35,155 bases of DNA, taken from Verrucomicrobiota bacterium. GTDB taxonomy: Bacteria > Verrucomicrobiota > Verrucomicrobiia > Limisphaerales > CAIMTB01. Below are positions 15,562 to 24,037 of this stretch, piece by piece. A program made the translations under genes and the position numbers. Below the pieces are notes generated by a model. The model was not told where the DNA came from, did not search any database, and saw only the letters and a program-made list of their open reading frames with translations. How positions within the stretch are numbered: position 1 is the first letter of the stretch; each line of letters starts with the position of its first letter. Where the stretch lies: NCBI GenBank assembly GCA_963205105.1, contig CAUJJW010000008.1:1-35155 (forward strand). Reading direction: 5' to 3'.

Positions 15562-17101
15562 AGTTCGGCGCCGAACTTCGGCCCTCCATCCCTCAAGTGA
15601 AACTATCCACCTTCTTGAAGCCCTTCTTGATCTTGTGTGTCGTCCTGATCGCCGCGGCCTGTGTTCCATCGACCAAGACGCAACCGACCACCGATCCTGC
15701 CCCCTCGGCGGAACGACTCGCGCAAATTGTGCAATCGTTCGTGGACCGCGACGAAATCGTGAGCGGGGAATTGCTGGTGATGCATCGCGGCGAACCGGTT
15801 CATCACCGCGCGTTCGGCTTCAATGATCGCGAAGCCCGACGGCCCATGACGACCAATACCGCCTTCGCCGTCCGCTCGATGAGCAAATCGTTCACCGGAA
15901 TGGCCGCGCAGATGTTGGTCGAGGAGGGCAAGCTCGAACTCGACGCGCCGCTGGCGAAATACCTTCCGTCGTTCGACAACGACCGGTCCCGCAGCGTCAC
16001 CATCCGCCATCTGCTCACCCACCGGAGCGGTTTTCCGTTTGTGAGGAACCTGGGCAAGCCTTTGGGCGCCCACACCGGCGGGTTACGGGAATTGGCAGAC
16101 ATGGCGGGGGAGCAAGGACCCGATTTCGCTCCCGGCTCGCGCTTCGTTTACAGCGACGTGGGCTCCGACATTCTCGGGGCCGTGATCGCGCGCGGGTCGC
16201 GGAGCAACCCTTGGAACAATTCATTCGCGACCGTGTGGTGACGCCTTGGAAGCTGGGGGACATCTTCCCCGAGTCAGAAGCGGTTTCGCCGACGCGACGA
16301 GACCGCGTCCCCACGCGCTATCTGGGCATCGGGGGACATTGGACACGGTATTGGAGTTCCACGGATGCGCCCATCTATCCATTTCTGAAAGGTTCGGGCG
16401 GGTTGTTCTCCACGGCTGGCGACTACGCGCGGTTTCTTCAGCTCTGGATGGACCGGGAAGCCGGTGACGGGTCCAAGGTCTTGTCCGAGGCGGCGTTCGC
16501 CCGTGGGCTGACACCGGCGTCCCTCGAAATCATGAGCACAGGTTTTCCAGGGGCGGTGGTGGACTACGGCCAGATGTGGATGCTCTACCGCCCCCGCAAC
16601 GCACCGGAGGAAATTTTCGCCTTTGGACATGGCGGGTCCGACGGCACCCATGCCTACGCTTCTCCATAGCACGGCCTCGTCGTCTGCTATTTCACCCAGA
16701 CACGTGGCGGCGAGACCGCCGGTTCCTTTGAAGCCGGGTTGAGCCATCTCTTCCTGAAACCGGACGCAGCCGCCTTTGGCCGACTGTTCAGTCCAACCAA
16801 GGCGCGGGGGCTGGAGGAATTCACCGGCCTCTACGCCCGTGACAACCGCGTGGATTCGCTCGGGGCCATCATGCGTCTGGATGACACCCTCGCCTTCGAG
16901 ATGGGCGGGCGGATGGTGATCCGGCTCCGCCCGACAAACGAAGCCGACCGCTGGGTGCCGGAGCGCGCATCCAACGACTCGGTCACGTTCCGACGCGAGG
17001 ACGGACGGGTGACGGGCCTCACGCTCCGGCGCGGGGAACGCATCGACGTGGCCGTGCGCTTCCGTCCGGACGCCTCGCTCCCGACGGTGGACGAAAACTG
17101 A
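15558..17101 (+). pseudogene. Beta-lactamase-family serine hydrolase, broken by a frameshift and a stop
   Basis: The reading begins with ATG at 15558 (overlapping the previous stop) or GTG at 15597, which gives a cleaner lipoprotein signal (KLSTFLKPFLILCVV...IAAAC lipobox). The class C beta-lactamase/esterase core follows: SMSK (SxxK nucleophile), HLLTHRSGF and YSDVG. Near 16195 the frame shifts; homology continues in a second frame (EQFIRDRVVTPWKLG, GGLFSTAGDYARFLQLW). A TAG at 16667 then interrupts it before a C-terminal beta-rich domain that ends at 17101. An intact relative would have about 510 residues and would be anchored to the outer or inner membrane. Two independent lesions suggest true decay. 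Confidence 0.75.
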
Positions 17102-17584
17102 TGGCCCTGCGAATGCGCGCCGCGCCGGCGGATGCTTGGGCCGCGCTGCTGCCATTGCGCAAGTCGCTCCGCCTCCAGTCCCGCATCGGACTATCGCTCG
17201 ATGGCGCTGAAGGCCCCGGGAGGAAGACGATTTCGGTCCGGATCCGGTCCTTGCGTTGAGCGCCGTACTCATCGATCACGCGGAGCAACGGGACCAATGA
17301 ACGACTACTCCCGGAAAACCGGCCGTGAGTTCCTGGAATCGCTGAGACTGGCCACGGTCGGCGGATGGGTGTCGCCCGCGGTTCGGGCGAGCGCTTCGAG
17401 CACTTTGGGGGCGTCGGCCGTGGGGAGGATTCCGCCCCGTTTCAGCCCGACTGCCGCCTTGATTTCCCCCTCCCGATCCGCCCCCCGCTCGGCACACCAG
17501 AAAGCAAATTCCTATCATTAACCTGACAATCTGGTTTGAAGTGATCTCGGCTGCGATGCTACTTGGGTGGACGGCGGTCACGGC
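17102..17584. other. Intergenic stretch with minor minus-strand open segments
   Basis: No gene is supported. On the minus strand, about 17312-17520 stays open for some 65 codons (containing KRGGILPTADAPKVLEALAR) but starts right after a stop and has no start codon. This may be the end of a decayed gene. The stretch leads directly into the tandem repeat. Confidence 0.3.
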
Positions 17585-17703
17585 GGCTACCGAGGTCCGG
17601 CGGCTACCGAGGTCCGGCGGCTACCGAGGTCCGGCGGCTACCGAGGTCCGGCGGCTACCGAGGTCCGGCGGCTACCGAGGTCCGGCGGCTACCGAGGTCC
17701 GGC
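17585..17703 (+). repeat. Seven perfect tandem copies of a 17-bp unit
   Basis: The unit is GGCTACCGAGGTCCGGC, repeated seven times with no mismatch and no spacer. Perfect identity suggests recent slippage expansion. Because 17 is not a multiple of three, the three plus-strand frames cycle through the same 17-residue peptide. There is no start signal, so I treat it as non-coding. It lies between the decayed hydrolase and the FRG operon. Confidence 0.95.
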
Positions 17704-17867
17704 GGATGCGGACCGGGAAAGTGCGAGGCGAGTCCTTCTCGGCATGACCTCGCGCGGCGATGCCGCCGCGCTATGAAGTCGCCTGCGCTTGGCCCGGCAA
17801 TCCAGTTTTTTTGGGCGATCGTGCCACTTTTTGTGGCCGCAGAATTCCTGAAAACGCCCGGGTGGGT

Positions 17868-20723
17868 TCAGCGCTCGGCGACGACCTGATAGATCGGATA
17901 CTGGCGACGGTTTGGTTTCTTCTGCTCCAGCTCCAGCAGTTGCTTGAGCATGCCGTCTTCCTCGGGGCCGGGAAACAATTCGCGGGCCGACGGCAGCGGA
18001 CCGGGCTCGAATTGCGGCGAGAGGCGGATCTTCAATCCGATGTACCGAGACGGATAATTCTGCGCGAGGACGCCAGCGCCGCCTAGCAGGCCGCACTGCT
18101 GGCGCTGGGGACGGGCGGCCGCGGTCTTGCCCAGGATCGTGCCCGAGTCGAGGAACTCGCTGAGCCGTTCGATCAAGGGAAACACGTAGATCGTGGGCCA
18201 GGTTGCGGGATCGCTGCCGGAACCGCGGTGCGGCTCGATGACGACGCCGTTGGGCGTGGCCGTCATTTTCCGCAGGGCAAACCACAGGCCGACCTTCGGA
18301 TCGCGCGTGATATCGAGCCAGGCGGTCGGCGCGCCGTAGTGCTGGAGGAGGATGCCGCGCATGTAGGCGGACAGCGCGAGGTGATGGCGCTTTTCAAAGC
18401 GCTTGATCACGCGTCCCGTGCGGTCCCTGACCGTCCATCGATTGGCCGCCCCGATATCCTGCAGCGCCGGCGCGTGCTCGTGCGCGTGGCCGCGCATGAC
18501 CAGTTCCACCGTAGCGACGGCATCGGCGGGGAGCGTCGGCGCCGGGATTTCCCGGCCGGTGTCGATGTCGTGATAGGTGAAATGCTCCGGCAGCACGACG
18601 TCGGCGTCGTTTGCCCAGTCAGCCAGCTCGTGCACGAGCGACTCCCAGCCGCCAAGCGTTTTCAGGTGCTCGTCGAAGCGACGGTACAGGTTGGGCCGCA
18701 GGCTCGAGTCGCGGATGTCGCTCCACGGCGTGATCCATTTTTTCACCAGCGCCGTGCGGTCGGGGAGGAGGTAGTCGACTGTCTGTCCGCGCAGCCACAG
18801 CTGTCCTCCCGGCAGCTGCGCCATCGCGTTCTGCAGGCGATCTAGCAGCGCCAGCAAATCGCCAAGGTTGTTGACGGGGATTTCGGGAATCTCGTTCTCG
18901 AAGAGCTTCTTCATCGGGCCCAGTCCCAGCACGCCACCGAACACCTTGCGGGCGATGTCCACTCCCTGGCACAGGTCGAGGTTAGGCCCGGAGGCAAAGC
19001 GTTTGCCGAGGGCCGGCGAAACGGTCAACGCCCGGACCACGAGCGAGGGATGGGTTAGGCTGCAATTGCGGACCTTCGGGTTGCCGGGCCACATCAGGAA
19101 TCCAGTGAGCGGGTCGATCAGGCAGTGAGCCCGATTGTAACCCTGCTCTCGGACGTGGCCGACGGCCTGGTCGAGGATGCCGCCTGGGTAATAGCCGGTG
19201 ATCAGGTCGGGGCACGCGACGCTGACGCCGCCCGCGATCATCTCCTGGACGGTGGCCGCATCAAATCCCAGCTCCGCCATCCGCTGTGGAATGTCGCTCG
19301 GTTCGAACGGATGAAATGGCAGGATGGAAAAGCGCTCCGGATTTTCGGCGGGATGAATGCCGGTCTGCCCGATCAACATTCGGGATTCCTGAAAATAGGT
19401 GGCGCGGCGGACGGCCTCCGGCGGGCTCAGCCAGGCGAATGGCGCGGACTGCTCCGGCGTCGGTTTCCAATCGGCGGCCTTCGGCTGGCGGAGCATCAGC
19501 ATGATCCGCGCGAGGATGGGCATCACGCGTGCGAGCTCGGGCGTGACGTCCGGGGCCGGAACGGAAGCGGATGCCGGCGCCTGATCCGTCGGCGGAGGTG
19601 GTTCGGCGCCCGGCTGCGGATAGAGCGGAACGAGTTGGGGCTCGGGCCGGTAATACACGCGATCGAGCCGCGCTTCCCGGGCAAAATCCGGAAAGCGCTC
19701 TTTGCACTCGAGGAGAAAATCGAGGAGATCGTCGCCGCTCCGCGTCGGAAACAGTTCGGCGGCCGACTTGGGCAGCCGCCACTGCTCGTGGTTCACGAGC
19801 CGGAAGGCGATGAAGATTCGCTCGGCGGCCTTGTTCGCCGCCAAGCCCCAGCCGGTGCCGAAGAAGTGGGCGTGTTGCGCGCGTGGACGGGCGTGCTGCA
19901 TCCAGGCGGGCGCCAGCTTTTCGTCGTCGAACAGGTCGTTCTCGAATCCGCTCATCGCGTAGAGCACCGGCTCCGCGTCGGCCGCGACGCGGACAACGTC
20001 CATGTGGCCGGTCGCGCTGTTGAGCTTGAACTCGTGCAGGGCGAAGAACACCGCCGTCCACAGGTCGTCTGTCACATCGAGCCCAACGCTCGGCAGCCCG
20101 TAGTGCTGCGCCGTGGCGAAGGCCCAGAGCCGGTAGCGGTGGCTGACGCGAAACTCCGCCAACTCGGCCAGCTCCTCGTCGGAGTGCGCGCGAGCGGGCG
20201 CCCGCTCGGCGAGGTAGAGGTCGAGAATGGCAGCCCAGGTTTCAAAAATTGAGGAGAACTCGAGTTTCCCGCGGGCGGCCGACGGGATGATCGAAGGCTC
20301 GGTGACGGAATCTTCGCCGAACAGCCGCTGCGATTCCCCGGCGGTGCGCGAGAGGGTGAAGCCCTTGTTCTGGCCGCGCCAGCGGAGCAGGAGGCTCTTG
20401 TCCGGCGAATGCATCCCGGCAGCGTAGGCCGCCAGCGCCTGCGCCGAGTTGACGTCGATGACCGGAACCCGACGGATCGGCACGCGCAGGAAACGCCCCT
20501 TGGCCAGGTGATCGATCGGCGACTCCTTGAACTGGTCCGTCTGGCCGTAGACGGCGGCGCCGGCCTGGGGCGTGAAGCTCCAGACGTGACCGTAGTGGTT
20601 GTCGATGTAAGGCTCGTCGGAGTCGGCTGTGTTCAGCCAGTCCGGATTGGCGGCGCTCGAAATCCGGTCGCCTTGTCCGCGGACGTTGTGGAGATGCGGC
20701 CGAAACTGGAACGACCCGGGCAT
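17868..20723 (-). CDS. Large protein with two FRG domains
   Basis: The 951-residue product carries two copies of the FRG-domain pattern. Copy 1 has RWRGQ (residues 114-118), QHYGLPS (206-212) and LDVTDDLWTAVFFAL (215-229). Copy 2 has LRGQ (644-647) and QHYGAPTAWLDIT (794-806) followed by DPKVGLWFAL. FRG domains (Pfam) occur in bacterial and phage proteins of mostly unknown activity and in defence-type loci. A Pro/Ala-rich linker (about 370-395) separates the halves. Between them, about 420-600, lies an unrecognised region. The ATG at 20723 is one base after the stop of the upstream gene, so the two are one operon. Most FRG proteins have a single copy, so this one is unusual. Confidence 0.8.
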   Translation of the reverse strand: MPGSFQFRPHLHNVRGQGDRISSAANPDWLNTADSDEPYIDNHYGHVWSFTPQAGAAVYGQTDQFKESPIDHLAKGRFLRVPIRRVPVIDVNSAQALAAYAAGMHSPDKSLLLRWRGQNKGFTLSRTAGESQRLFGEDSVTEPSIIPSAARGKLEFSSIFETWAAILDLYLAERAPARAHSDEELAELAEFRVSHRYRLWAFATAQHYGLPSVGLDVTDDLWTAVFFALHEFKLNSATGHMDVVRVAADAEPVLYAMSGFENDLFDDEKLAPAWMQHARPRAQHAHFFGTGWGLAANKAAERIFIAFRLVNHEQWRLPKSAAELFPTRSGDDLLDFLLECKERFPDFAREARLDRVYYRPEPQLVPLYPQPGAEPPPPTDQAPASASVPAPDVTPELARVMPILARIMLMLRQPKAADWKPTPEQSAPFAWLSPPEAVRRATYFQESRMLIGQTGIHPAENPERFSILPFHPFEPSDIPQRMAELGFDAATVQEMIAGGVSVACPDLITGYYPGGILDQAVGHVREQGYNRAHCLIDPLTGFLMWPGNPKVRNCSLTHPSLVVRALTVSPALGKRFASGPNLDLCQGVDIARKVFGGVLGLGPMKKLFENEIPEIPVNNLGDLLALLDRLQNAMAQLPGGQLWLRGQTVDYLLPDRTALVKKWITPWSDIRDSSLRPNLYRRFDEHLKTLGGWESLVHELADWANDADVVLPEHFTYHDIDTGREIPAPTLPADAVATVELVMRGHAHEHAPALQDIGAANRWTVRDRTGRVIKRFEKRHHLALSAYMRGILLQHYGAPTAWLDITRDPKVGLWFALRKMTATPNGVVIEPHRGSGSDPATWPTIYVFPLIERLSEFLDSGTILGKTAAARPQRQQCGLLGGAGVLAQNYPSRYIGLKIRLSPQFEPGPLPSARELFPGPEEDGMLKQLLELEQKKPNRRQYPIYQVVAER

Positions 20724-20724
20724 G

Positions 20725-21447
20725 TCAGTGGAGGGACCGGAACATTTCCTCGGTCAACTGTTGCGCCACGGTGAAGAGCTTAGGCTCGACGGGCGGCCGT
20801 GCCACCACCTCGAAAGAACGGTAACCGCGATTGATGTCGCCCTGGGCCGGGGCCAGCCGAGGTCCAATCTCGAGTTCCTGCACGTGGAACGTCAGGGCTT
20901 CCAGCAGCGCGAGGAGCGGACCGTCGGTGTAGGGCTGGTGGAAGATCGACGGCGGCTCGCGGTTTTCCTTCACCGCATCCACCCGCAACGCGCGCATCTT
21001 CGACGCTGTCGGCCACACCTGGCTGACCTGGTTTAGGAGGCACCGCAGCGGATTCTGGGTCAGCTCGATCGTGGCCGGCGTATCCTCGATGATCAGGAAG
21101 CGCTGGTCACGGTGACGGGCGAGGGGAGGAAACAGTCGGTGGATGTGGCCGGCCGGGCCAAGGTCGATGTTCGGCTTGAACCGGCACTCGATCAGGGTCG
21201 TGCGCGTCGCGGCGGAAATATGCGGATCAACGAGGCCCGCTAGCTTCACCTTGCTCGGCGGGACGCGGTAGCTTCCGATCATCCAGGTGATCCCCTTCAG
21301 GAAGACAGACTGAAACTCGTCGCTGTCGACGAACGGCACGATGAGGCGGCTTTCCGGGACGTCGCCCTCGATCGAGCGGCCCTCGAGCCAGCGGGCGGCG
21401 ACCAGACAATCGCTGACTGAGGTCCAGACGCTCAACTCCGCGGCCAC
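20725..21447 (-). CDS. Hypothetical partner of the FRG protein, start uncertain
   Basis: The 240-residue product from GTG 21447 is soluble and mixed alpha/beta, with no motif I recognise. The frame stays open upstream to a TAG near 21488, and the residues there (SFEDLFPEEACLK) look like continuing protein. The true start may be CTG or the gene may have lost its 5' end. Its stop is one base from the ATG of the double-FRG gene, so the two are coupled. The sequence just upstream belongs to unrelated fragments, which supports a recombination breakpoint. A helper or sensor role for the FRG protein is inferred from position only. Confidence 0.6.
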   Translation of the reverse strand: MAAELSVWTSVSDCLVAARWLEGRSIEGDVPESRLIVPFVDSDEFQSVFLKGITWMIGSYRVPPSKVKLAGLVDPHISAATRTTLIECRFKPNIDLGPAGHIHRLFPPLARHRDQRFLIIEDTPATIELTQNPLRCLLNQVSQVWPTASKMRALRVDAVKENREPPSIFHQPYTDGPLLALLEALTFHVQELEIGPRLAPAQGDINRGYRSFEVVARPPVEPKLFTVAQQLTEEMFRSLH

Positions 21448-21489
21448 CTTCAGGCAGGCTTCCTCGGGAAAGAGATCTTCGAACGACTA

Positions 21490-21761
21490 GCTCACGGAAG
21501 GTCGGAGGGAAGAGTTTTGATTGCGCCGGAACGCGCAATGGAACATGGACGCAAGCGGCGCTGGCGTCGATCGCTTAAATGAACGAATGCTGCGGCGCCC
21601 GCGGTGGAGGACGGCACCCGCCAGTACGCGACCGGAACGCCCGACGAACTGCAGGAGGCGGAGAACCGCCTGGGCCCGATCGCCCAGCAGATACGAGCGC
21701 CGACCCGGCCGCCGATCCAGGCGATGGGGCGATACCTCTTCTTGTTTGGTCTGCTGCTGTG
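21490..21761. other. Junction region with scrambled coding fragments
   Basis: A plus-strand fragment without a start (reading EDGTRQYATGTPDELQEAEN, about 21606-21665) looks like real protein but is not recognised. It changes frame into the ABC ATPase fragment at 21762. There is no intact gene here. The short size and mixed frames suggest at least one recombination junction. Confidence 0.35.
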
Positions 21762-22215
21762 TTGGTCAGGGAGAGCGGCTGCGGCAAAACAACTCTTGGC
21801 CGCACGATTATTCGTCTCTTATACCCGACATCTGGACGCATTAAATTCGACGGGAGAGACCTCGGACCTTTGGGAGAGCGCGCGTTGCGCCCGATGCGCC
21901 GACACCTCCAGATGGTTTTTCAAGGTCCGTACGGTTCGTTGAATCTGCGCATGATCGTTGAAGCCATGCTCAACCAGGCATTGGATATTCATCGGCTGTT
22001 TCTGGGTTCCGCCAACCGCCGGAATCGAATTGCCGAGCTGCTCTCAGACGGCGGTCCTGGTCCCGCCCAGGGGCAGCGATATCCGCACGGATTCAGTGGG
22101 GGTCAGCGGCAACTAATTGGCATTGCCCGGGCGCTTTCTGTGGAGCCCCGACTCGTGGTTTGTGACGAACTGGTAAGTTCGCCGGCTTCTCGATTCAGGC
22201 GCAAATTGTCAGGAG
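21762..22215 (+). pseudogene. OppF/DppF-type ABC transporter ATPase fragment
   Basis: The stretch reads LVRESGCGKTT (Walker A, with R in place of the usual G), MVFQGPYGSLNLRM (Q-loop block, close to the OppF form QDPYASLNPRM), FSGGQRQLIGIARALSVEP (signature motif), and VVCDELVS (Walker B region). About 22190 the frame shifts into SIQAQIV. The N-terminal 40-50 residues and the C-terminal third are missing. The ancestor would have powered oligopeptide uptake. No permease gene is nearby, so this is a stray fragment left by rearrangement. Confidence 0.75.
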
Positions 22216-22349
22216 GCGCAGCTTCATCTCTTCGGACCGGCACTCGCGCGCCCTTCTGGGCAATGCCAACTATTCTTCACGTGGTGAAAATTAATCGTCA
22301 CTGCACACTCTGGTGCTGTGGGTCGTTGCAACCACACTCAACCAGGCTT

Positions 22350-23765
22350 TCACATTGACTTCGCCATGGGATCCACGACTACGCGAACCCGTTGTTCTGC
22401 ATAAAAGCGCTGCGTCACGTCCATCGTGCTATGTCCCAGCATGCGGGAGGCCGTAAATAGATCAGCCTGCGCGGTGATGATGCTCCCAAATTCCTTCCTC
22501 AACTCATGCAATGGCTTATCGGCAACTATGCGGTTGGTGCGCAGCCAAGCCACAAGACGATCAAACACATCGCGGCATCGATAACGGCGATCCCGCGCCT
22601 CCCGGGGCGGCGGAGCGTGCCTCGATTCAATAACGAAGACCCCGCTGGCGCCCGGGCGGAATCCTTCCAACTCGGCAGCAATTGAGGCAGCAAGCGGGAC
22701 CATTCGTTCACTGGTTTGTGTCTTTGGTGAAAAGAAATCGTTCGTCATCACCCGAACCGAAGGTGAGGCCGATGTCGCATCAATCTGTGACCAGCAAAGA
22801 GCGTCGAGTTCACCACGACGAAGGCCGGCGCATAGAAGAAGCAGAAAGGCCTTCCATGCCTCCTGGTCGTTTGATTTGAGCTGCTCTCGCGCTGCCGTCA
22901 TGAGCTCACACGCGTCAAAAGTGCCAACGTACCGAGTCGAGCCTTCCGGTTCTAGATCCACACCAGCGAAAGGAAGTGGATGAGGCGGCTCCATCCCGAT
23001 CCGCTTCAGAATACCCCGTGAGAAGAGTGCCCTGGCCTGCCTAATGAAGCTGTTCGCGTTGCGTCGTGCCCGCTGCACCTTCAAGGGAGTGGTTCCGTGC
23101 GAGCTCACGAATCGCTTTCGCCACAGATCGACCCGATCCGGGGTGACAGAGGCGAGGCCTACCCTTCCCACCGACTCCAGCCACTGCTCTCGGCCCCCCG
23201 CGCGGTAGTCGAATCGCTGTCCGTCGGGGTCTTTGATTCCTTCAAGGTCAGCGACGATGCGACGAAAGCTGGTTGCGTAACCCGTGAACGTTCGCGGGTT
23301 GCCTTGGAACACTTTACCGGCGGCCACAATCCAGTCCCCAACCGTGGGACCCGCGAGTTGGGGCTTTGGCTTTGCCTCAGGCAATACTTCGTCGAGGGCA
23401 TGCTTCCAACCCTTCGCACGCAAAACGGCGTAGAACTTCGCCGCCGATCGGCTTGCTGCCTGACGGTCGTTTGTTGCCAAAGTGACCTCACGCCTCTCAC
23501 CGGCGAACTGCATTCGCGCACGCCACTCCGGAACTGTGTGGAGGCGGCCATCCTCATCACGCCAACTCCTTCGGAAGAGCCGAGGCTCCCAATATCTGGG
23601 GGAAAAACGGCCGACTCCTTGGCCCTTACCAGGGGGCTTTCCTATCTGATTTATGATCAGATGAACCGCATCCGTGGACTGCGCCACTTCTGCGCCACTT
23701 TGTGCGTCGCACGGTGTTGCGTCGGGTCGTGCCATGTGGTGGTCAGAGTGGCCGATTAGCCTCAT
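22350..23765 (-). CDS. Tyrosine recombinase (integrase) 1
   Basis: The 471-residue product has the catalytic set of tyrosine recombinases in its last third: Arg in CAGLRRGEL, Lys in SPKTQTS, HELRKEFG, LGHS, and the nucleophile Tyr in RFYAEQ. The N-terminal region includes an arm-binding-type segment (YWEPRLFRRSWRDEDG) and a core-binding SAM-like domain. It would integrate and excise an element by strand exchange at an att site. Its start (ATG 23765) lies 63 bp from a tRNA-Arg 3' fragment, with CTACAAC repeats between, so this tRNA end is its likely att site and its element lies to the left. The length is at the long end of the family. Confidence 0.9.
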   Translation of the reverse strand: MRLIGHSDHHMARPDATPCDAQSGAEVAQSTDAVHLIINQIGKPPGKGQGVGRFSPRYWEPRLFRRSWRDEDGRLHTVPEWRARMQFAGERREVTLATNDRQAASRSAAKFYAVLRAKGWKHALDEVLPEAKPKPQLAGPTVGDWIVAAGKVFQGNPRTFTGYATSFRRIVADLEGIKDPDGQRFDYRAGGREQWLESVGRVGLASVTPDRVDLWRKRFVSSHGTTPLKVQRARRNANSFIRQARALFSRGILKRIGMEPPHPLPFAGVDLEPEGSTRYVGTFDACELMTAAREQLKSNDQEAWKAFLLLLCAGLRRGELDALCWSQIDATSASPSVRVMTNDFFSPKTQTSERMVPLAASIAAELEGFRPGASGVFVIESRHAPPPREARDRRYRCRDVFDRLVAWLRTNRIVADKPLHELRKEFGSIITAQADLFTASRMLGHSTMDVTQRFYAEQRVRVVVDPMAKSM

Positions 23766-23800
23766 TTTACAAGGCTTTCATGGGACTGCATGCGACTCCC

Positions 23801-23817
23801 TACAACTGCCTACAACA
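23801..23817 (+). repeat. CTACAAC direct repeats beside the tRNA fragment
   Basis: CTACAAC occurs at 23801 and 23811 (10-bp step), between the integrase 1 start and the tRNA fragment. The position suits arm-type integrase binding sites. Function is inferred. Confidence 0.4.
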
Positions 23818-23827
23818 CGCTAGCAAC

Positions 23828-23875
23828 GGACTTCGGATCAGAAGGTTGCAGGTTCGAGCCCTGCCGGCCGCACCA
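23828..23875 (+). other. 3' fragment of a tRNA-Arg(TCG) gene, attachment site
   Basis: From about 23831 the sequence matches the 3' part of a tRNA: anticodon loop CTTCGGA (TCG, Arg), right half of the anticodon stem TCAGA, T-arm GCAGG-TTCGAGC-CCTGC, acceptor 3' half CGGCCGC, discriminator A and encoded CCA. The matching 5' acceptor (GCGGCCG) and the D-arm are absent upstream, and the left anticodon stem does not pair properly. The fragment therefore marks the end of an integrated element. Divergent integrase genes lie on both sides. Confidence 0.75.
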
Positions 23876-23934
23876 TTCAGGATCAAGCAGTTACACAGTT
23901 TTCTTCCTCCGAATCGCTCCGGAAATTTGCGTTT

Positions 23935-23985
23935 GGTAACGGTTTTGGTAACGTGGTTTTGGCTTTTGGCGCAATCCCGGTAACG
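23935..23985 (+). repeat. GGTAACG repeats before integrase 2
   Basis: GGTAACG occurs at 23935, 23947 and 23979, the first two within the longer repeat TTTGGTAACG. They lie between the tRNA fragment and integrase 2, a typical place for arm-type binding sites. The role is inferred. Confidence 0.45.
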
Positions 23986-24037
23986 GTGCAACGCGCCGCA
24001 ACCTGAGGCTCCCCACGACCCCAAACCAAACTTTCGC

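Noticed and set aside
17585..17703. CRISPR array
   Set aside because: The seven units abut each other with no spacers, and no cas gene is nearby.
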